This document shows positions 1 through 10,042 of a stretch of DNA of 64,000 bases, piece after piece; position 1 is the first letter of the stretch; each line of letters starts with the position of its first letter. Source of the stretch: a virus; the IMG/VR virus record IMGVR_UViG_3300046321_000098, positions 18,012 to 82,011 of that record; one strand, written 5' to 3'. A program made the position numbers and the translations under genes. Under the pieces are notes generated by a model. That model was not told where the DNA came from. It searched no databases and saw only the letters and a program-made list of their open reading frames with translations.

Positions 1-13
1 ATCTATAAATTAT

Positions 14-37
14 AGCCTCCTCGTGAGGCTTTATTTT
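14..37 (+). terminator. Rho-independent terminator before the tape measure gene
   Basis: AGCCTC and GAGGCT form a 6-bp stem around a 5-base loop, followed by TTATTTT. It would end transcription from the gene lying left of the window, or attenuate readthrough into the tape measure gene at 85. Confidence 0.7.
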
Positions 38-84
38 CAAATATCAATCATCTGGTATTTCAAAATAATGACAGGATAAAAGAA

Positions 85-3000
85 ATGTTTGAACTCTCCT
101 CCCTAAAGTTTAACGTAAACACAGAAAAGCTCAAAGAAGCTATCGAGATGGTAGATGAATTAGGCACGTCTGTTAACAAACTTAAAACACCCCTAAAAGG
201 TTTAGAGACAGCGGCAACAACAGCAGGTGATGCTGTTGTTAAAGGAGCAGGTGCAGGGACAACCGCACTGCAGAAACAGACAAAACAAACGGACATGATG
301 GGTCACGCTGTAGAACGCTTTTATAAAGAGAAAGAAAAAGCAGCAAAAGCAGACGAGATTGTTCAGAAACGCAGTCAAAGTATTCTTGAGAAACAGGTAT
401 CCGTCCTCAGTATTATGGGCGACGGTTGGTCAAAAGGTCAAGCAGGTGTTCTTGCCGCAGCTCAGGCTGCTGGTATAGCTAACAATGAGTTTCAGAAACT
501 AAAAGACACACTGGCTTCCCAAAGAAGACTTGTTGGTGGTGATCCATTTGACAAAAGTGCAAGCGGTCTTGTTGGTTTGAAACAAGGTCTAGGAGAGGCT
601 CGTGAAGGCTACCGTCAACTCACAGTTTACGAAAAAGAATACGCAAGATTAAAAGCGGAGGGCAATGGTGTAGAGATGCGACTGGTTGCCCTTAATCGTA
701 AAGAAACTGACAGTCTGTATCGTGACAAGCAACGAATGATTGAGCAATACAAAATGCTCAAAACAGCTCAGTTTGACTCTAGCGACACTGCGATGATTGA
801 GAAGCAAAAGAACGCTTACAAGGACTTAGTATCTAATGTTAAGAACCTCGAAAATACATACAAAGAAGTAGCCACTGCCAAGCGCCCACTGGATAATATT
901 CGCACAGTTGATGCGACGAAACGCCGCGACCAGTTAAACTACATTGCTCGTGGCACTTCCGTACAATTAGGTGATATTGGTGTCTCACTAGCAGGTGGTC
1001 AGAATCCTATCACTGTAGCGATCCAACAATTTGACCAGTTGCGTAGTATTCTTGGTGGTGTTGGCAACGACACCAAGGCTATGCAGGAAGTGATGCAAAA
1101 TGCATTCACCCAAATTGTGCAGGGATTTGCATACGTTGCAACTGCAATGGGGCAGTTTGTTGTTGGTGCTGTTGTCAATACATCAAAGGCACTTCTAACA
1201 TTCGCAAGCGACATCACAGGTACAACCTATGTTTTAGCAACTTTACGCAAAGCCTTGGTTAGTCTTTCAGGTAGTGAAGCATCAGGTGTTGTTAAAACCT
1301 TTGACAGCATAGGTAAAGTTATTGTAGGAATCTCAGCTACACTCGTAGCATCACTCACCGTAGGTTTAATCGGCGTAGCCCTAGCCTACAAAGAAATCAT
1401 CCAGACATCTCAAGACCTCTCAGTAGCTCTTGCAATGTCAGGCGGTGCAATCGCCATCAACAAAGACGAAGCCTTAAAAATGTCAGCAGCACTGGCAAGT
1501 ACATCAGGCACGTCTATGCAAGTCGTAGGTGTTATCACTGAGATTGCTAAAGCAGGTAACTTAGGTAAAGACTCAATAGCTGGTATCACCAAAGCCTCTT
1601 TGGACTTGCAAAAGTACGGTGGTATTGCTGTTAAAGACACAGTGGCTTTGTACGCTAAATTAGCTGATGACCCTGTAAAGGGTTTGACTGAACTCGCCTT
1701 GAAAACAGGTGATGTATCTCAAGCGACTCTTGACCATATTGGAAAACTTGTTGCACAAGGCGACTCCGTTAATGCGGTGACATTAGCCATTGAAGAGATG
1801 AACCGTGTGAATGGTTTAGCTTCACAGCAAATGCTTGCTGATATGAGTCCATTAGAAGTGCTCTGGTCTGAAATGAAAGGTCAATTAACCTCTTTGAAAG
1901 AAGAGTTTTACGCGATAGCAGGTTCATCTGAACTTGTTAACGTCTTTGCAACAGCTTGGAGAACTGTTTCTGTAATGGTGTCCGAAGTTTGGTTTGTAAT
2001 TAAAGGTGTAGGTAAAGAGATAGGCGGTTTAGCTGCACAATTAGGTGCTCTTGCATCTGGAGATTTCAAAGGCGCTTCCAACATCAGAGGCATGATGGTA
2101 GAGGACGCTAAAGCAGCAAGAACGGCACAAGATGCGTTAACTAAATCTATTGTAGAAGGAACAAGTTCAAGGTCTAGTGCAGAAAAGCAGTACATCAACG
2201 TAATGCAAGCTGGTGCTATTGTTCGCCGTGAAATGACTGAAGCTGATAAAGCTCAGAATATCGCAGGAATCAAAGCAGGAGAATCTTTAAAGAAAGAAGC
2301 TGAAAAATACAACAACGTATCTAACCTAGATGGTGCAGGACGTGAAAAAGCTAAACAAGCGGCAATAGATAAAGTGCGTAAGTTAACCGTAGAAAGTATG
2401 AAAGCTCATGGTGCTGATGTTGTAGCCATTGAGAAAAAATTAGCTGAAACTACAGCAAACATTGAGGAGCAGTACAAGCCTAAGAAAGAAAAGTCCAATT
2501 CGTCAGGTATTAACGACTCAATTAAAGCAGAACAAAAGACAATTGAGGATGCCCGTAAAGGTATTCAGCGAAGTGCAAACATGCAAATGGACGCACTTAA
2601 CAGCTTGCACAAACGTGAGTTAGTTAATGATGTTGATTTCTTTAATCAGAAGTTCCTGATTGAAAAAGAAAGCATCGACAACTCCATTGATCTACTCAAG
2701 CAAGAGCAATCTATTGCAAGCAAGAAAAAGAATAGCCTAGCAGAAGTACAAGCCTTCCAAGGCAAGATAAGGGACGAGCAGGATAAGCTCAAGGACAAAG
2801 AATTAGAACGTAACTATGCCTTGCTGGACTTACAAGACAAGCTCGCTAAGGCTAGTATCAAAGCGTCCTTGACTGAAATAACAGCACTGCAAGAAAAGAA
2901 CAAAGCTCAAAAGTTAGACAACGAATTGATCGGTTTAACTATTCAAGAGACTCAAGCCTTGAAAGCAGTAAGAGCAGACAGTGTTATTGCTTTACAAGCA

Positions 3001-5739
3001 GAGCATGTTGCTTATATGGAAAAGTACGGTTTGTCTGAATCAAGTGCAACAGCTTATGAGCTTGAGAAGCAAAAGCTGAACGCACTCAGAGAAGCACGTA
3101 ACCTTGACACTGATGCAATCGCTCGTCACACAGAAGCAGAGCGTAAGAAGTTGAATGAAACTGTCAACGAAGGCTTTAGAAAAGATGGGTTAAATCTTGA
3201 AGATGCTCAAGCTGAGTTGAACTTTAGAGAGTCTTTGATTGGAACCTACGGTGTTCAAAAAGAAGAGGCTAAACAAGCCTACGAACTTGAGAAGCAGATG
3301 CTGCAAGTTAACCGCAAGCAGACCGAGGATTTAATCAGTGTTAGAAAACAGTACAACGCTTTATTAACCAACAACCCAGAGCAGAATAGTAAGACACTTA
3401 GTGATTTAGCTGCTGTTGAAGCAGTTATCAATTCCAACGCTGAAAAACAAATCCAACAGATTCAAAAGGGTGCGAAGATTGCACAGAAGGAACTATTGGA
3501 TGGTAAATTTGACAAGGTAGCAGAGGGTCTAGCGGATGCCTTGGTAACAGGTATGACTAAGGGGGCTAAAGCGGGTCGTAAAAAGTTACGTGACCTGATT
3601 GTTGCAGAACTTGAAAAGACAATTACTCTTTCTATTACAGCAAACATCAAGGGGTTGCTTGGTGGGGGGCAAGGTGGTGGATTGCTGGATAGTTTATTTG
3701 GTAAGGTCACTGACAGTCTTTTCTCAAAAGGTGCGGATTTACTTGGAGGCTTGTTTGGTAGCAGCGGAGCGGCAGGAGCGTTTGGTGCTTCGTCAACTTT
3801 TGGTGTAGCTACTGGTACAATAGGTACTGGTGGCTTGAGCGCGGCTGGTGGTACTGGTGCGGCGGCACTGGCTGAACTGAGCACAGGCATTGCTGGATTA
3901 GGAACAGCGGCAACCACAACCGCTGCCGCTGCAGCATCTGGAGCAGTAGCTACAGGCGGTTTAGGTGCTTCTATTTTAGGAGCAATTCCTGGCGTTGGCT
4001 GGTTAGCACTAGGTATTGGGGCTTTGATAGGAATTTTCGGCTCTGGAAAAGATAAGATTCCTACGGTATTAAACGACCTAGCTTTATTTAATAACTCTCT
4101 TATTGGCTTACCTTTTCTTGAACTTGCGATAGGCAGTGATGAGGCGGCACAAGGCTTGCGTGATGTGATGTATGGTTTAGAGAACTCATCCCCTACCATG
4201 CGTAAACTTGCTGGTGAAACTTTAAGTCTAAGTGTCGAGTTGCTAAGAGCGACTGGAGATATTGCAGGTGCTGCAAATCTAGCTAGAAACATTGGTACAA
4301 GGGGAATGTCTGAAAAAGAAATTGCTGTATATGACTACAACGAGAAACTACGCAGTCAAATCGAAGCAGCAAGAGCAGGTGCAAGTGCAGCCCAAGCAGC
4401 AGCCCAAGCTGAAGAGCAGTTAGCTAAGACTCGTTGGGATTTAGCGGGTAAGTTGAACATCCTCCTAGGGCGTACAACACAGAAGGAGTTTGACCGTGCT
4501 ACACAGTTAGCTGGTACAACAGATGCTGCATCTCTTAGTATGTTGAATTTAATCTTTCAAATGGAAGACCTGCATTTAGCGGTAGATGCCGCCTACGGTG
4601 TGCTTGAAAGAAGTGTAGCTGCTGAACGTAAACTTGGTGAAGTGCGTTTAAAGGCTGCTACAGACCTCCAAACATTGCTTAAAGCATCGAAAACAGCTAA
4701 CACTGTAGAAGTATCTAGGAAAGCAGCCCAAGCGCAGTTAAGTATGTTCTTGGCAGTGGCTAAGGCAAGTGGCTTCTTGCCATCTGCGGAAACGTTAAAA
4801 CCTTTGCTAGATTCAATTGGCAAACCTTCCGAGGACTTGTTTAGTACTTTTGAGGATTATCAAAGAGACTTCCTAAAGACTTCTAGGAATATTGCAGAAA
4901 TGTCTGGACTAGCAGATAAGCAAGTGACAATGGAGCAAAAAACTCTTGACGCTTTAGATGCACAACTAGCGAATGCTAAGGCACAGTTAGACGCGCTGAA
5001 AGGTGTAGATAATTCAGTCAAGGATGTTTCAACAGCTGTTAATGATTTTAGTGCAGTAATGCAAGCTTTATCTGCCGCGCAGAGTTCAGCCGCAACCTTT
5101 AGTTACCCTGCTCCGTCCTCTGGCGGCGGAGGTGGCGGTAGTTCAGGTTCTGGTGGTTCATCCTCTGCAGCATCTACACCTACGTTTGAAGATATTATCG
5201 GTCAAGATAATAAGGACATTGTTGACGCATACAGAGAGTACTACAACCGCAACCCTGATCCCACTGGCTACAAGGGGTTTTTGGATTCAAAACTAACTGG
5301 AGATAAGTTGTCACAAGCGATTTTAGGTGCTTCTGCATCTAATACAGCAAGTGCGGATTATCGTATGGCAGTCTCAAGGAGTTATGACCCGCTAGACCCT
5401 ATTAAGAAGTTTTGGAAAAGCAAAACCTCAACTAATACAGATATAGAGGGTTCATTCGCACAAGGTATTAATAGTGTGCCTTACGACATGACTGCACAGA
5501 TACACAAAGGTGAAAGAATTTTACCTGCTGCAGACAACACCGAACTGTTTGCAAGATTGCAAAGTCCTCAAGACAACGCTGTTGTTATGGCAGCAGCTAT
5601 TGCAAGATTAACAGAGGAAGTAAAGATGCTGAGAAGTGAAACACGTCAGGGTGTTGTTAATACAGGGAAAGCTGCAGAAAGTTTAAGAAATATGACAAAT
5701 GAAAATGGAACAGCTTTTAATGTTGTAATGGAAACATGA
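85..5739 (+). CDS. Tail length tape measure protein
   Basis: At 1884 residues this is the largest gene, and it sits just upstream of tail and lysis genes, as expected for the protein that sets tail length. Residues about 275-330 carry a segment (ARGTSVQLGDIGVSLAGG, then a QFDQLRSILGG stretch) typical of lambda-type prophage tape measures (TMP_2 family). Hydrophobic segments lie near 345-470 and 1290-1320. Long Lys/Glu/Ala coiled-coil stretches lie between about 830 and 1180. Near residue 1677 there is a Gly/Ser linker, followed by a segment resembling DUF4214 (AYREYYNRNPDPTGYKGFL). The C-terminal YDMTAQIHKGERILP motif is common in these proteins. The start has only a modest purine-rich RBS (aggataaaag). 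The stop overlaps the next start (ATGA). Function is by homology and position. Confidence 0.95.
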   Translation: MFELSSLKFNVNTEKLKEAIEMVDELGTSVNKLKTPLKGLETAATTAGDAVVKGAGAGTTALQKQTKQTDMMGHAVERFYKEKEKAAKADEIVQKRSQSILEKQVSVLSIMGDGWSKGQAGVLAAAQAAGIANNEFQKLKDTLASQRRLVGGDPFDKSASGLVGLKQGLGEAREGYRQLTVYEKEYARLKAEGNGVEMRLVALNRKETDSLYRDKQRMIEQYKMLKTAQFDSSDTAMIEKQKNAYKDLVSNVKNLENTYKEVATAKRPLDNIRTVDATKRRDQLNYIARGTSVQLGDIGVSLAGGQNPITVAIQQFDQLRSILGGVGNDTKAMQEVMQNAFTQIVQGFAYVATAMGQFVVGAVVNTSKALLTFASDITGTTYVLATLRKALVSLSGSEASGVVKTFDSIGKVIVGISATLVASLTVGLIGVALAYKEIIQTSQDLSVALAMSGGAIAINKDEALKMSAALASTSGTSMQVVGVITEIAKAGNLGKDSIAGITKASLDLQKYGGIAVKDTVALYAKLADDPVKGLTELALKTGDVSQATLDHIGKLVAQGDSVNAVTLAIEEMNRVNGLASQQMLADMSPLEVLWSEMKGQLTSLKEEFYAIAGSSELVNVFATAWRTVSVMVSEVWFVIKGVGKEIGGLAAQLGALASGDFKGASNIRGMMVEDAKAARTAQDALTKSIVEGTSSRSSAEKQYINVMQAGAIVRREMTEADKAQNIAGIKAGESLKKEAEKYNNVSNLDGAGREKAKQAAIDKVRKLTVESMKAHGADVVAIEKKLAETTANIEEQYKPKKEKSNSSGINDSIKAEQKTIEDARKGIQRSANMQMDALNSLHKRELVNDVDFFNQKFLIEKESIDNSIDLLKQEQSIASKKKNSLAEVQAFQGKIRDEQDKLKDKELERNYALLDLQDKLAKASIKASLTEITALQEKNKAQKLDNELIGLTIQETQALKAVRADSVIALQAEHVAYMEKYGLSESSATAYELEKQKLNALREARNLDTDAIARHTEAERKKLNETVNEGFRKDGLNLEDAQAELNFRESLIGTYGVQKEEAKQAYELEKQMLQVNRKQTEDLISVRKQYNALLTNNPEQNSKTLSDLAAVEAVINSNAEKQIQQIQKGAKIAQKELLDGKFDKVAEGLADALVTGMTKGAKAGRKKLRDLIVAELEKTITLSITANIKGLLGGGQGGGLLDSLFGKVTDSLFSKGADLLGGLFGSSGAAGAFGASSTFGVATGTIGTGGLSAAGGTGAAALAELSTGIAGLGTAATTTAAAAASGAVATGGLGASILGAIPGVGWLALGIGALIGIFGSGKDKIPTVLNDLALFNNSLIGLPFLELAIGSDEAAQGLRDVMYGLENSSPTMRKLAGETLSLSVELLRATGDIAGAANLARNIGTRGMSEKEIAVYDYNEKLRSQIEAARAGASAAQAAAQAEEQLAKTRWDLAGKLNILLGRTTQKEFDRATQLAGTTDAASLSMLNLIFQMEDLHLAVDAAYGVLERSVAAERKLGEVRLKAATDLQTLLKASKTANTVEVSRKAAQAQLSMFLAVAKASGFLPSAETLKPLLDSIGKPSEDLFSTFEDYQRDFLKTSRNIAEMSGLADKQVTMEQKTLDALDAQLANAKAQLDALKGVDNSVKDVSTAVNDFSAVMQALSAAQSSAATFSYPAPSSGGGGGGSSGSGGSSSAASTPTFEDIIGQDNKDIVDAYREYYNRNPDPTGYKGFLDSKLTGDKLSQAILGASASNTASADYRMAVSRSYDPLDPIKKFWKSKTSTNTDIEGSFAQGINSVPYDMTAQIHKGERILPAADNTELFARLQSPQDNAVVMAAAIARLTEEVKMLRSETRQGVVNTGKAAESLRNMTNENGTAFNVVMET

Positions 5740-7154
5740 GTAACAATGTAAAAATTATTAAACCGATAACTGTAACTAATTCAATGATAGTTAGTACAAA
5801 TCTTTTTGATACTCCTTTAAATGGTTGGTACTCTGGAGGTACATATAACACAGGGGATTATGTAAGTATTCCAGAAGATGGGGGCTACTCTTTCTACAAG
5901 TCCCTTCAGAATAGTAATACTAATCATCCACCAAGCACTTCTCCGACTTGGTGGGTTTTCAGTAACTTTAATTATTCGACTTATGTACAAGGTGCAGGGT
6001 ATGCTCTTGGCGCACGAGTATTAGACCCAGTAACTAACTACGTTTACGAGAGTCTAACAGCAAATAATAATGGCGTACTAGACCCAGTTGCTACACCTCC
6101 TTGGTTAAACATTGGGGTAAATGCTTCTATATTGCCAGCTTTTTGGCTTCCTAGCACTACTTACGCACTAGGGGAGAAGATATTGTATATACAAAGCACC
6201 CTTGGTGGAACTTTTGGACAACCTGACACAATTGTTCGTCAAATTGTCTACACTTCTCTTCAAGCGGGAAATATCGGTAACGACCCCTTCACGACACCAG
6301 CTTTTTGGGCTACAGATGTAACTTACCCTGTACCTTGGTTAAGTAGTGTTAATTATGTAAGTCAAAGAGTTGTATACACTCCAGACGGAAACCTTTGGCA
6401 GACTCCGTTTGGATGTAGGGGGATATTGCCAGCTGCTGAATATCCAGTTAACTGGTTTAAAGTTAAACCTAATAACCGTACCGCTATGTTCGATGACTTA
6501 AGCTCATCAGGCACTGAAGCTAATAAGCAAATACTGGTGACAGTGGCAAGCGGTGTAGTTACATCTATCGGTTTAGTTGCTGTTAACGCCGATGTAGCAA
6601 AAATAACGGTAAGAGACGGTTTAGCTGGTGCTATTGTATTTCAGAAAACAATAGGTTTATCTGGGGGCAATGCTTCAAATGGGTGGGATTATTATTTTAG
6701 TGACCCAACAATAAGAAAAAGACAAGCATACATAAGTGGGATACCTCCTTATCTAAATTCCCATGTGACTTTAGAATTGACTGGAACAGGTGCTATTAGT
6801 ATTGGGAATTTCATTCTAGGTGTCACAAAAGAGCTAGGTCTACCAGAGTACGGCGTAACTTCTGAAATCCTAGATTTTAGCAAAAAAACGACAGATGATT
6901 TTGGTAGAACAACCTTTGTCAGACGAGGTTTTAAAAGAACAATGGATTGTAACATGTTCATTGAGAAATCTCAGTTATCTAGGATAGAGAATTTACTAGA
7001 GGATGTTCGCTCTACTCCAATTTTAGTTATTGCATCAGAAGACCCTGCTTACTCTGAGACAGCTATTCGATACTGCTTCTATAAATCATTTAGAACAGAA
7101 ATAAACTACCCTACATTTTCATTTTGTAGTATTCAATTTGAAGGATTAATTTAA
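5736..7154 (+). CDS. Tail structural protein with carbohydrate-binding-like repeats
   Basis: 472 residues, start overlapping the tape measure stop (ATGA), so probably translationally coupled. The first about 240 residues hold several W-x(n)-Y-x-x-G-x-x-V units (WYSGGTYNTGDYV, FWLPSTTYALGEKI, WLSSVNYVSQRVVY). These resemble the CBM5/12 chitin-binding module used in phage tail tips and fibres. The C-terminal part (RTTFVRRGFKRTMDCNMF onward) is not recognised. Position right after the tape measure suggests a distal tail or baseplate component; the exact role is inferred. Confidence 0.7.
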   Translation: MSNNVKIIKPITVTNSMIVSTNLFDTPLNGWYSGGTYNTGDYVSIPEDGGYSFYKSLQNSNTNHPPSTSPTWWVFSNFNYSTYVQGAGYALGARVLDPVTNYVYESLTANNNGVLDPVATPPWLNIGVNASILPAFWLPSTTYALGEKILYIQSTLGGTFGQPDTIVRQIVYTSLQAGNIGNDPFTTPAFWATDVTYPVPWLSSVNYVSQRVVYTPDGNLWQTPFGCRGILPAAEYPVNWFKVKPNNRTAMFDDLSSSGTEANKQILVTVASGVVTSIGLVAVNADVAKITVRDGLAGAIVFQKTIGLSGGNASNGWDYYFSDPTIRKRQAYISGIPPYLNSHVTLELTGTGAISIGNFILGVTKELGLPEYGVTSEILDFSKKTTDDFGRTTFVRRGFKRTMDCNMFIEKSQLSRIENLLEDVRSTPILVIASEDPAYSETAIRYCFYKSFRTEINYPTFSFCSIQFEGLI

Positions 7155-7155
7155 T

Positions 7156-8514
7156 ATGACACTCGCAACTTACACAGGTAATATACCAAATCGCTTAACA
7201 GGAGCTGACACTTTTAGTTCTGACGTGGATTATTATCATGCTTATTTTACACCGTTTATTGCTCAATTTAACGCTGATGTGGCAGCTCTGAATTTAAACT
7301 CCGTTATTGACACAAGTGCTTCAAGTGTCTTAATTGGTACAGGAACAAAGAGTTTCACAGTCAGCCTCAATAAAAGTTTTCAAGCTGGACAGTTTCTAAT
7401 TTTTGCTGACAGTGCCGCGCCTTCGACTAACAGCATGGTTGTACAAGTTACTAGCTATAATACAAGCTCTGGTGCTATTGTAGTTAACTCCCTTTCTGTG
7501 TATGGCTCAGGGACAAAGACTGCATGGGTAATATCTCTTACTGGAGCACCTGCACAATTACCAAGTGGTCAAGCTGGACGAGCTGCGCTAGATATTAAAC
7601 AGCAAGAGAGTGTTGATTATTCTTTTGCTTCAGGTTCGTTAACATTAAAACTAAACCCAACCAATCTCGATTTTAGATCCACTACAACTTCTAGTGGTGT
7701 ACCTGTTAATATTGTCGCAGCCGGTCAATTAACGACAGTAATTAGTTCAGGTTCTACTGCAGGAATGGTATCAGGTGTATCAGGGGATATTTTATTACTC
7801 GCTATTAATAATGCGGGGACTATGGAGTTAGCTTGGAGCAACACAGTAAACCCTTTTATTTTTGACGAGACTAGCTTAATCAACACTGTTGCCGAAGGAG
7901 GAGCAGGCGCTGCAGATTCAGCTTCTACAATATACTCTACAACAGCTAGAACAGGGGTAGCTTATAGGGTTGTAGGTTTATTTAGAAGCACTCAAACAAC
8001 TGCAGGTACTTGGGCGCAGACTCCTACGCTTGTACAAGGCGCAGGGTTTGCAACACTAGGTATATTCAATAAAAGAAGTCTAGTAGATATACCCTTACCA
8101 GCTTTTAGCGCTTACGCTAACACTAACCAATCTGTTGCTACAAGCACTTTCACAAAAGTGCAGCTACAAGTTAAAGAGTACGACACTTCCAACAGTTTTG
8201 ATAATACATCGTTATACAGGTTTACACCACAAGTTGCAGGATATTATCAAGTTAATGGCGGCACTAACTATGTATTACCTGCTGCTAGTATGCTTTGTGT
8301 TCTTTACAAGAATGGTGTTATTTATAAACGTGGAACTCAAAGTGGTTCTGCAGCTTCTGCAGGCTACGGGTCAACAGTTCACTCCTTAATCTACTTAAAT
8401 GGCACATCGGATTATATTGAATTGTACACTTATCAAGCCTCTGGAGGCACAATAGGCACACTTGGAACTATAGATGGAACTTATTTCAACGGTGTTTTGT
8501 TAAAGGCAGGTTAA
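7156..8514 (+). CDS. Tail fibre-like protein with C-terminal C1q/TNF-like domain
   Basis: 452 residues, separated from the preceding stop by one base. It is rich in Ser, Thr, Gly and Ala and has no evident enzymatic motif, as in tail fibres. The last about 140 residues (from IPLPAFSAYANTNQSV) have the pattern of a C1q/TNF jelly roll: an alternating aromatic beta pattern with YRFTPQVAGYYQVNGG and a final YFNGVLLKAG. Such domains trimerise and bind receptors in phage fibres. The next gene starts immediately after its stop (TAAATG). Confidence 0.65.
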   Translation: MTLATYTGNIPNRLTGADTFSSDVDYYHAYFTPFIAQFNADVAALNLNSVIDTSASSVLIGTGTKSFTVSLNKSFQAGQFLIFADSAAPSTNSMVVQVTSYNTSSGAIVVNSLSVYGSGTKTAWVISLTGAPAQLPSGQAGRAALDIKQQESVDYSFASGSLTLKLNPTNLDFRSTTTSSGVPVNIVAAGQLTTVISSGSTAGMVSGVSGDILLLAINNAGTMELAWSNTVNPFIFDETSLINTVAEGGAGAADSASTIYSTTARTGVAYRVVGLFRSTQTTAGTWAQTPTLVQGAGFATLGIFNKRSLVDIPLPAFSAYANTNQSVATSTFTKVQLQVKEYDTSNSFDNTSLYRFTPQVAGYYQVNGGTNYVLPAASMLCVLYKNGVIYKRGTQSGSAASAGYGSTVHSLIYLNGTSDYIELYTYQASGGTIGTLGTIDGTYFNGVLLKAG

Positions 8515-8973
8515 ATGTTAGATACTATTCTATTTCTTTATCCGAGTGCTATACCATTAACTGATTTTATATTGGAAGACTCAGGGAACGGTGTAGAAAT
8601 AAAAAACTGGAATACAGGTAAACTAGGTGATACTCCTGCTCTAGCTACTTTAGCCTCTACAATAGTACCACCCAAGACACAAGCGGAGTTAGACTATCTT
8701 CGCTATGTTAAACGCAGCCAAGCTAAGGATAAAATACTAGACGAGTTTGCTGCAGAAAACATGGGACGCATTAGGGCAGGTACTTGGACTGTTCCTAATC
8801 TAATTGCCTTGACGCAAGATGCTCAGTTGACAACCCTTCTCAGTAATATTAATACACTAAGTTTTGAGTTAGCAATTAGTTCTGTTCAGTCTTTAACAAA
8901 CCCCTTAATCACCCCTGTCATTAAAACATCTTGGATTTCAAAACTCCAAGCTAACTTGTTCTTAACACCATGA
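8515..8973 (+). CDS. Small tail-associated protein, possible fibre assembly factor
   Basis: 152 residues, start abutting the fibre-like gene's stop, end overlapping the next start. It contains IKNWNTGKLGDTPALATL and a QAELDYLRYVKRSQAKDKI helix, a pattern seen in short tail or fibre-assembly proteins (XkdW-like). No catalytic motif is seen. Assignment rests mainly on position. Confidence 0.5.
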   Translation: MLDTILFLYPSAIPLTDFILEDSGNGVEIKNWNTGKLGDTPALATLASTIVPPKTQAELDYLRYVKRSQAKDKILDEFAAENMGRIRAGTWTVPNLIALTQDAQLTTLLSNINTLSFELAISSVQSLTNPLITPVIKTSWISKLQANLFLTP

Positions 8974-9410
8974 AAATCGGATTTAAAAAGGGGCATAAAT
9001 TCTATAGCCCAATTGTAAGAACCTTTACTACTTCACAATGGTCACATGCTGCTGTGTGGATTGGTGATAACCTTTATGAGTCTACGGCTTTAAAAGGTGA
9101 TAAATACAAATCTGGTGTGAGGTGCTACCCAATTTCACAAGAAATTAGTGATGAGTATGAGTGGTTTGATTGTAATGTTCCTGATAAGCTAGCACTTGAA
9201 AGGTTTAATCAAATTAGCGGCTGCTCCTACGACTACTTCAGTTTACTCTCTTTCTTGACTTTAAAAGTACGAGATTCTAAGCGGTATTATTGCTATGAAT
9301 TAGTTTTGTACATGATGACAGGAAATGTAAATGAAAGAGCAACAGGTGAAGTCTTATTAACCCATCTTGCAAGACTTCAGAAAGCACAAAATGGAACAAA
9401 CATTATTTGA
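8970..9410 (+). CDS. Permuted papain-like (NlpC/P60 or YiiX type) enzyme
   Basis: 146 residues. Conserved SQWSHAAVWIGDNLYES near the N-terminus and RYYCYELVLYMM near residues 107-118 give the His-first, Cys-later order of circularly permuted NlpC/P60 (YiiX-like) cysteine peptidases/amidases. In tailed phages such enzymes sit beside the tail tip genes or the lysis module, as here. The substrate is unknown; a peptidoglycan or lipid amide is an inference. Confidence 0.6.
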   Translation: MKIGFKKGHKFYSPIVRTFTTSQWSHAAVWIGDNLYESTALKGDKYKSGVRCYPISQEISDEYEWFDCNVPDKLALERFNQISGCSYDYFSLLSFLTLKVRDSKRYYCYELVLYMMTGNVNERATGEVLLTHLARLQKAQNGTNII

Positions 9411-9582
9411 AAAATACCTTGCGAGAGAGTATACACAGACTACAGGGGTAATCATTCTGGGTTTTGTATCTTTGTGGTTGGGCTTTCTTGAGTCCACAGC
9501 ATTGGTAACACTGGTTGGGCTTGCCCTTGGTGTGTATGGCGCTAGTAAATATGCCGAAAAGAAATTGGAGTTAGAAAAATGA
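9391..9582 (+). CDS. Small one- or two-span membrane protein of the lysis module
   Basis: 63 residues from ATG 9391 (MEQTLFEKYLAREY), overlapping the previous gene's end. A hydrophobic stretch of about 35 residues (VIILGFVSLWLGFLE, then TALVTLVGLALGVYGA) precedes a charged tail. It is immediately followed by another small membrane gene and the holin. Could be an accessory holin or antiholin; not recognised by family. Confidence 0.55.
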   Translation: MEQTLFEKYLAREYTQTTGVIILGFVSLWLGFLESTALVTLVGLALGVYGASKYAEKKLELEK

Positions 9583-9782
9583 AATTAGAAATCAAAGAGG
9601 TGTTTTGGTTAACTGTCGTGATAACAGGTTTACTGTTCTTTACAGGAATAGCTGTTGTGCCATTCACGACGAGTTTAACCACAGACCCCTACACACAGAA
9701 CATTATGTACGCGATTGGGAGGTTACCTGTAGTGTTTACTGCTATTTATTTTTATTTGAGTCTATTAGGGGAAAAGCGATGA
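9579..9782 (+). CDS. Two-span membrane protein of the lysis module
   Basis: 67 residues, start overlapping the previous stop (ATGA). Two membrane segments (WLTVVITGLLFFTGIAVV and YAIGRLPVVFTAIYFYLSLL). Its stop overlaps the holin start. Role in lysis is inferred from location. Confidence 0.55.
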   Translation: MKLEIKEVFWLTVVITGLLFFTGIAVVPFTTSLTTDPYTQNIMYAIGRLPVVFTAIYFYLSLLGEKR

Positions 9783-10042
9783 ATGAAACAGGGTATGAAC
9801 TGTTTGGTTTTAAGGTGTCAATGACTGGAGGTATTACTTGGTTTGCTTCAATGATGCAGGGAATTGATTTAACACAGGTACTTGGTTTTGTGGCTTTAGT
9901 GGTAGGTGTGTTTATCCAAATCGTTTCACACATTAGGAATAAGAAAGCAGATGAACGTGCGAAGCAGCAACACACCCTTGAGATGAAATTGTTAACTAAG
10001 CAACTGGAAGAACTGGAGGAGAAGGATGGACGCGAATCGTAA
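9779..10042 (+). CDS. Holin, HP1-family-like
   Basis: 87 residues from ATG 9779, chosen because it overlaps the preceding stop (ATGA) and removes an unlikely upstream extension that lies inside the previous gene. Two hydrophobic segments (VSMTGGITWFASMM and VLGFVALVVGVFIQIV) are followed by a strongly charged coiled tail (RNKKADERAKQQHTLEMK). This matches the small holins found before endolysins in P2/HP1-like lysis cassettes. It would form the inner-membrane lesion that triggers lysis. Confidence 0.65.
   Translation: MNETGYELFGFKVSMTGGITWFASMMQGIDLTQVLGFVALVVGVFIQIVSHIRNKKADERAKQQHTLEMKLLTKQLEELEEKDGRES

Noticed and set aside
3462-4292. 276-residue reverse ORF opposite the tape measure gene
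   Set aside because: Pro/Ala-rich shadow of a Gly/Ala-rich coding region, no RBS, on the opposite strand of an unbroken late gene.
9605-9778. N-terminal extension of the holin frame
   Set aside because: Lies inside the previous gene and reads as a non-membrane, Cys/His-rich shadow; ATG 9779 has the stop/start overlap typical here.
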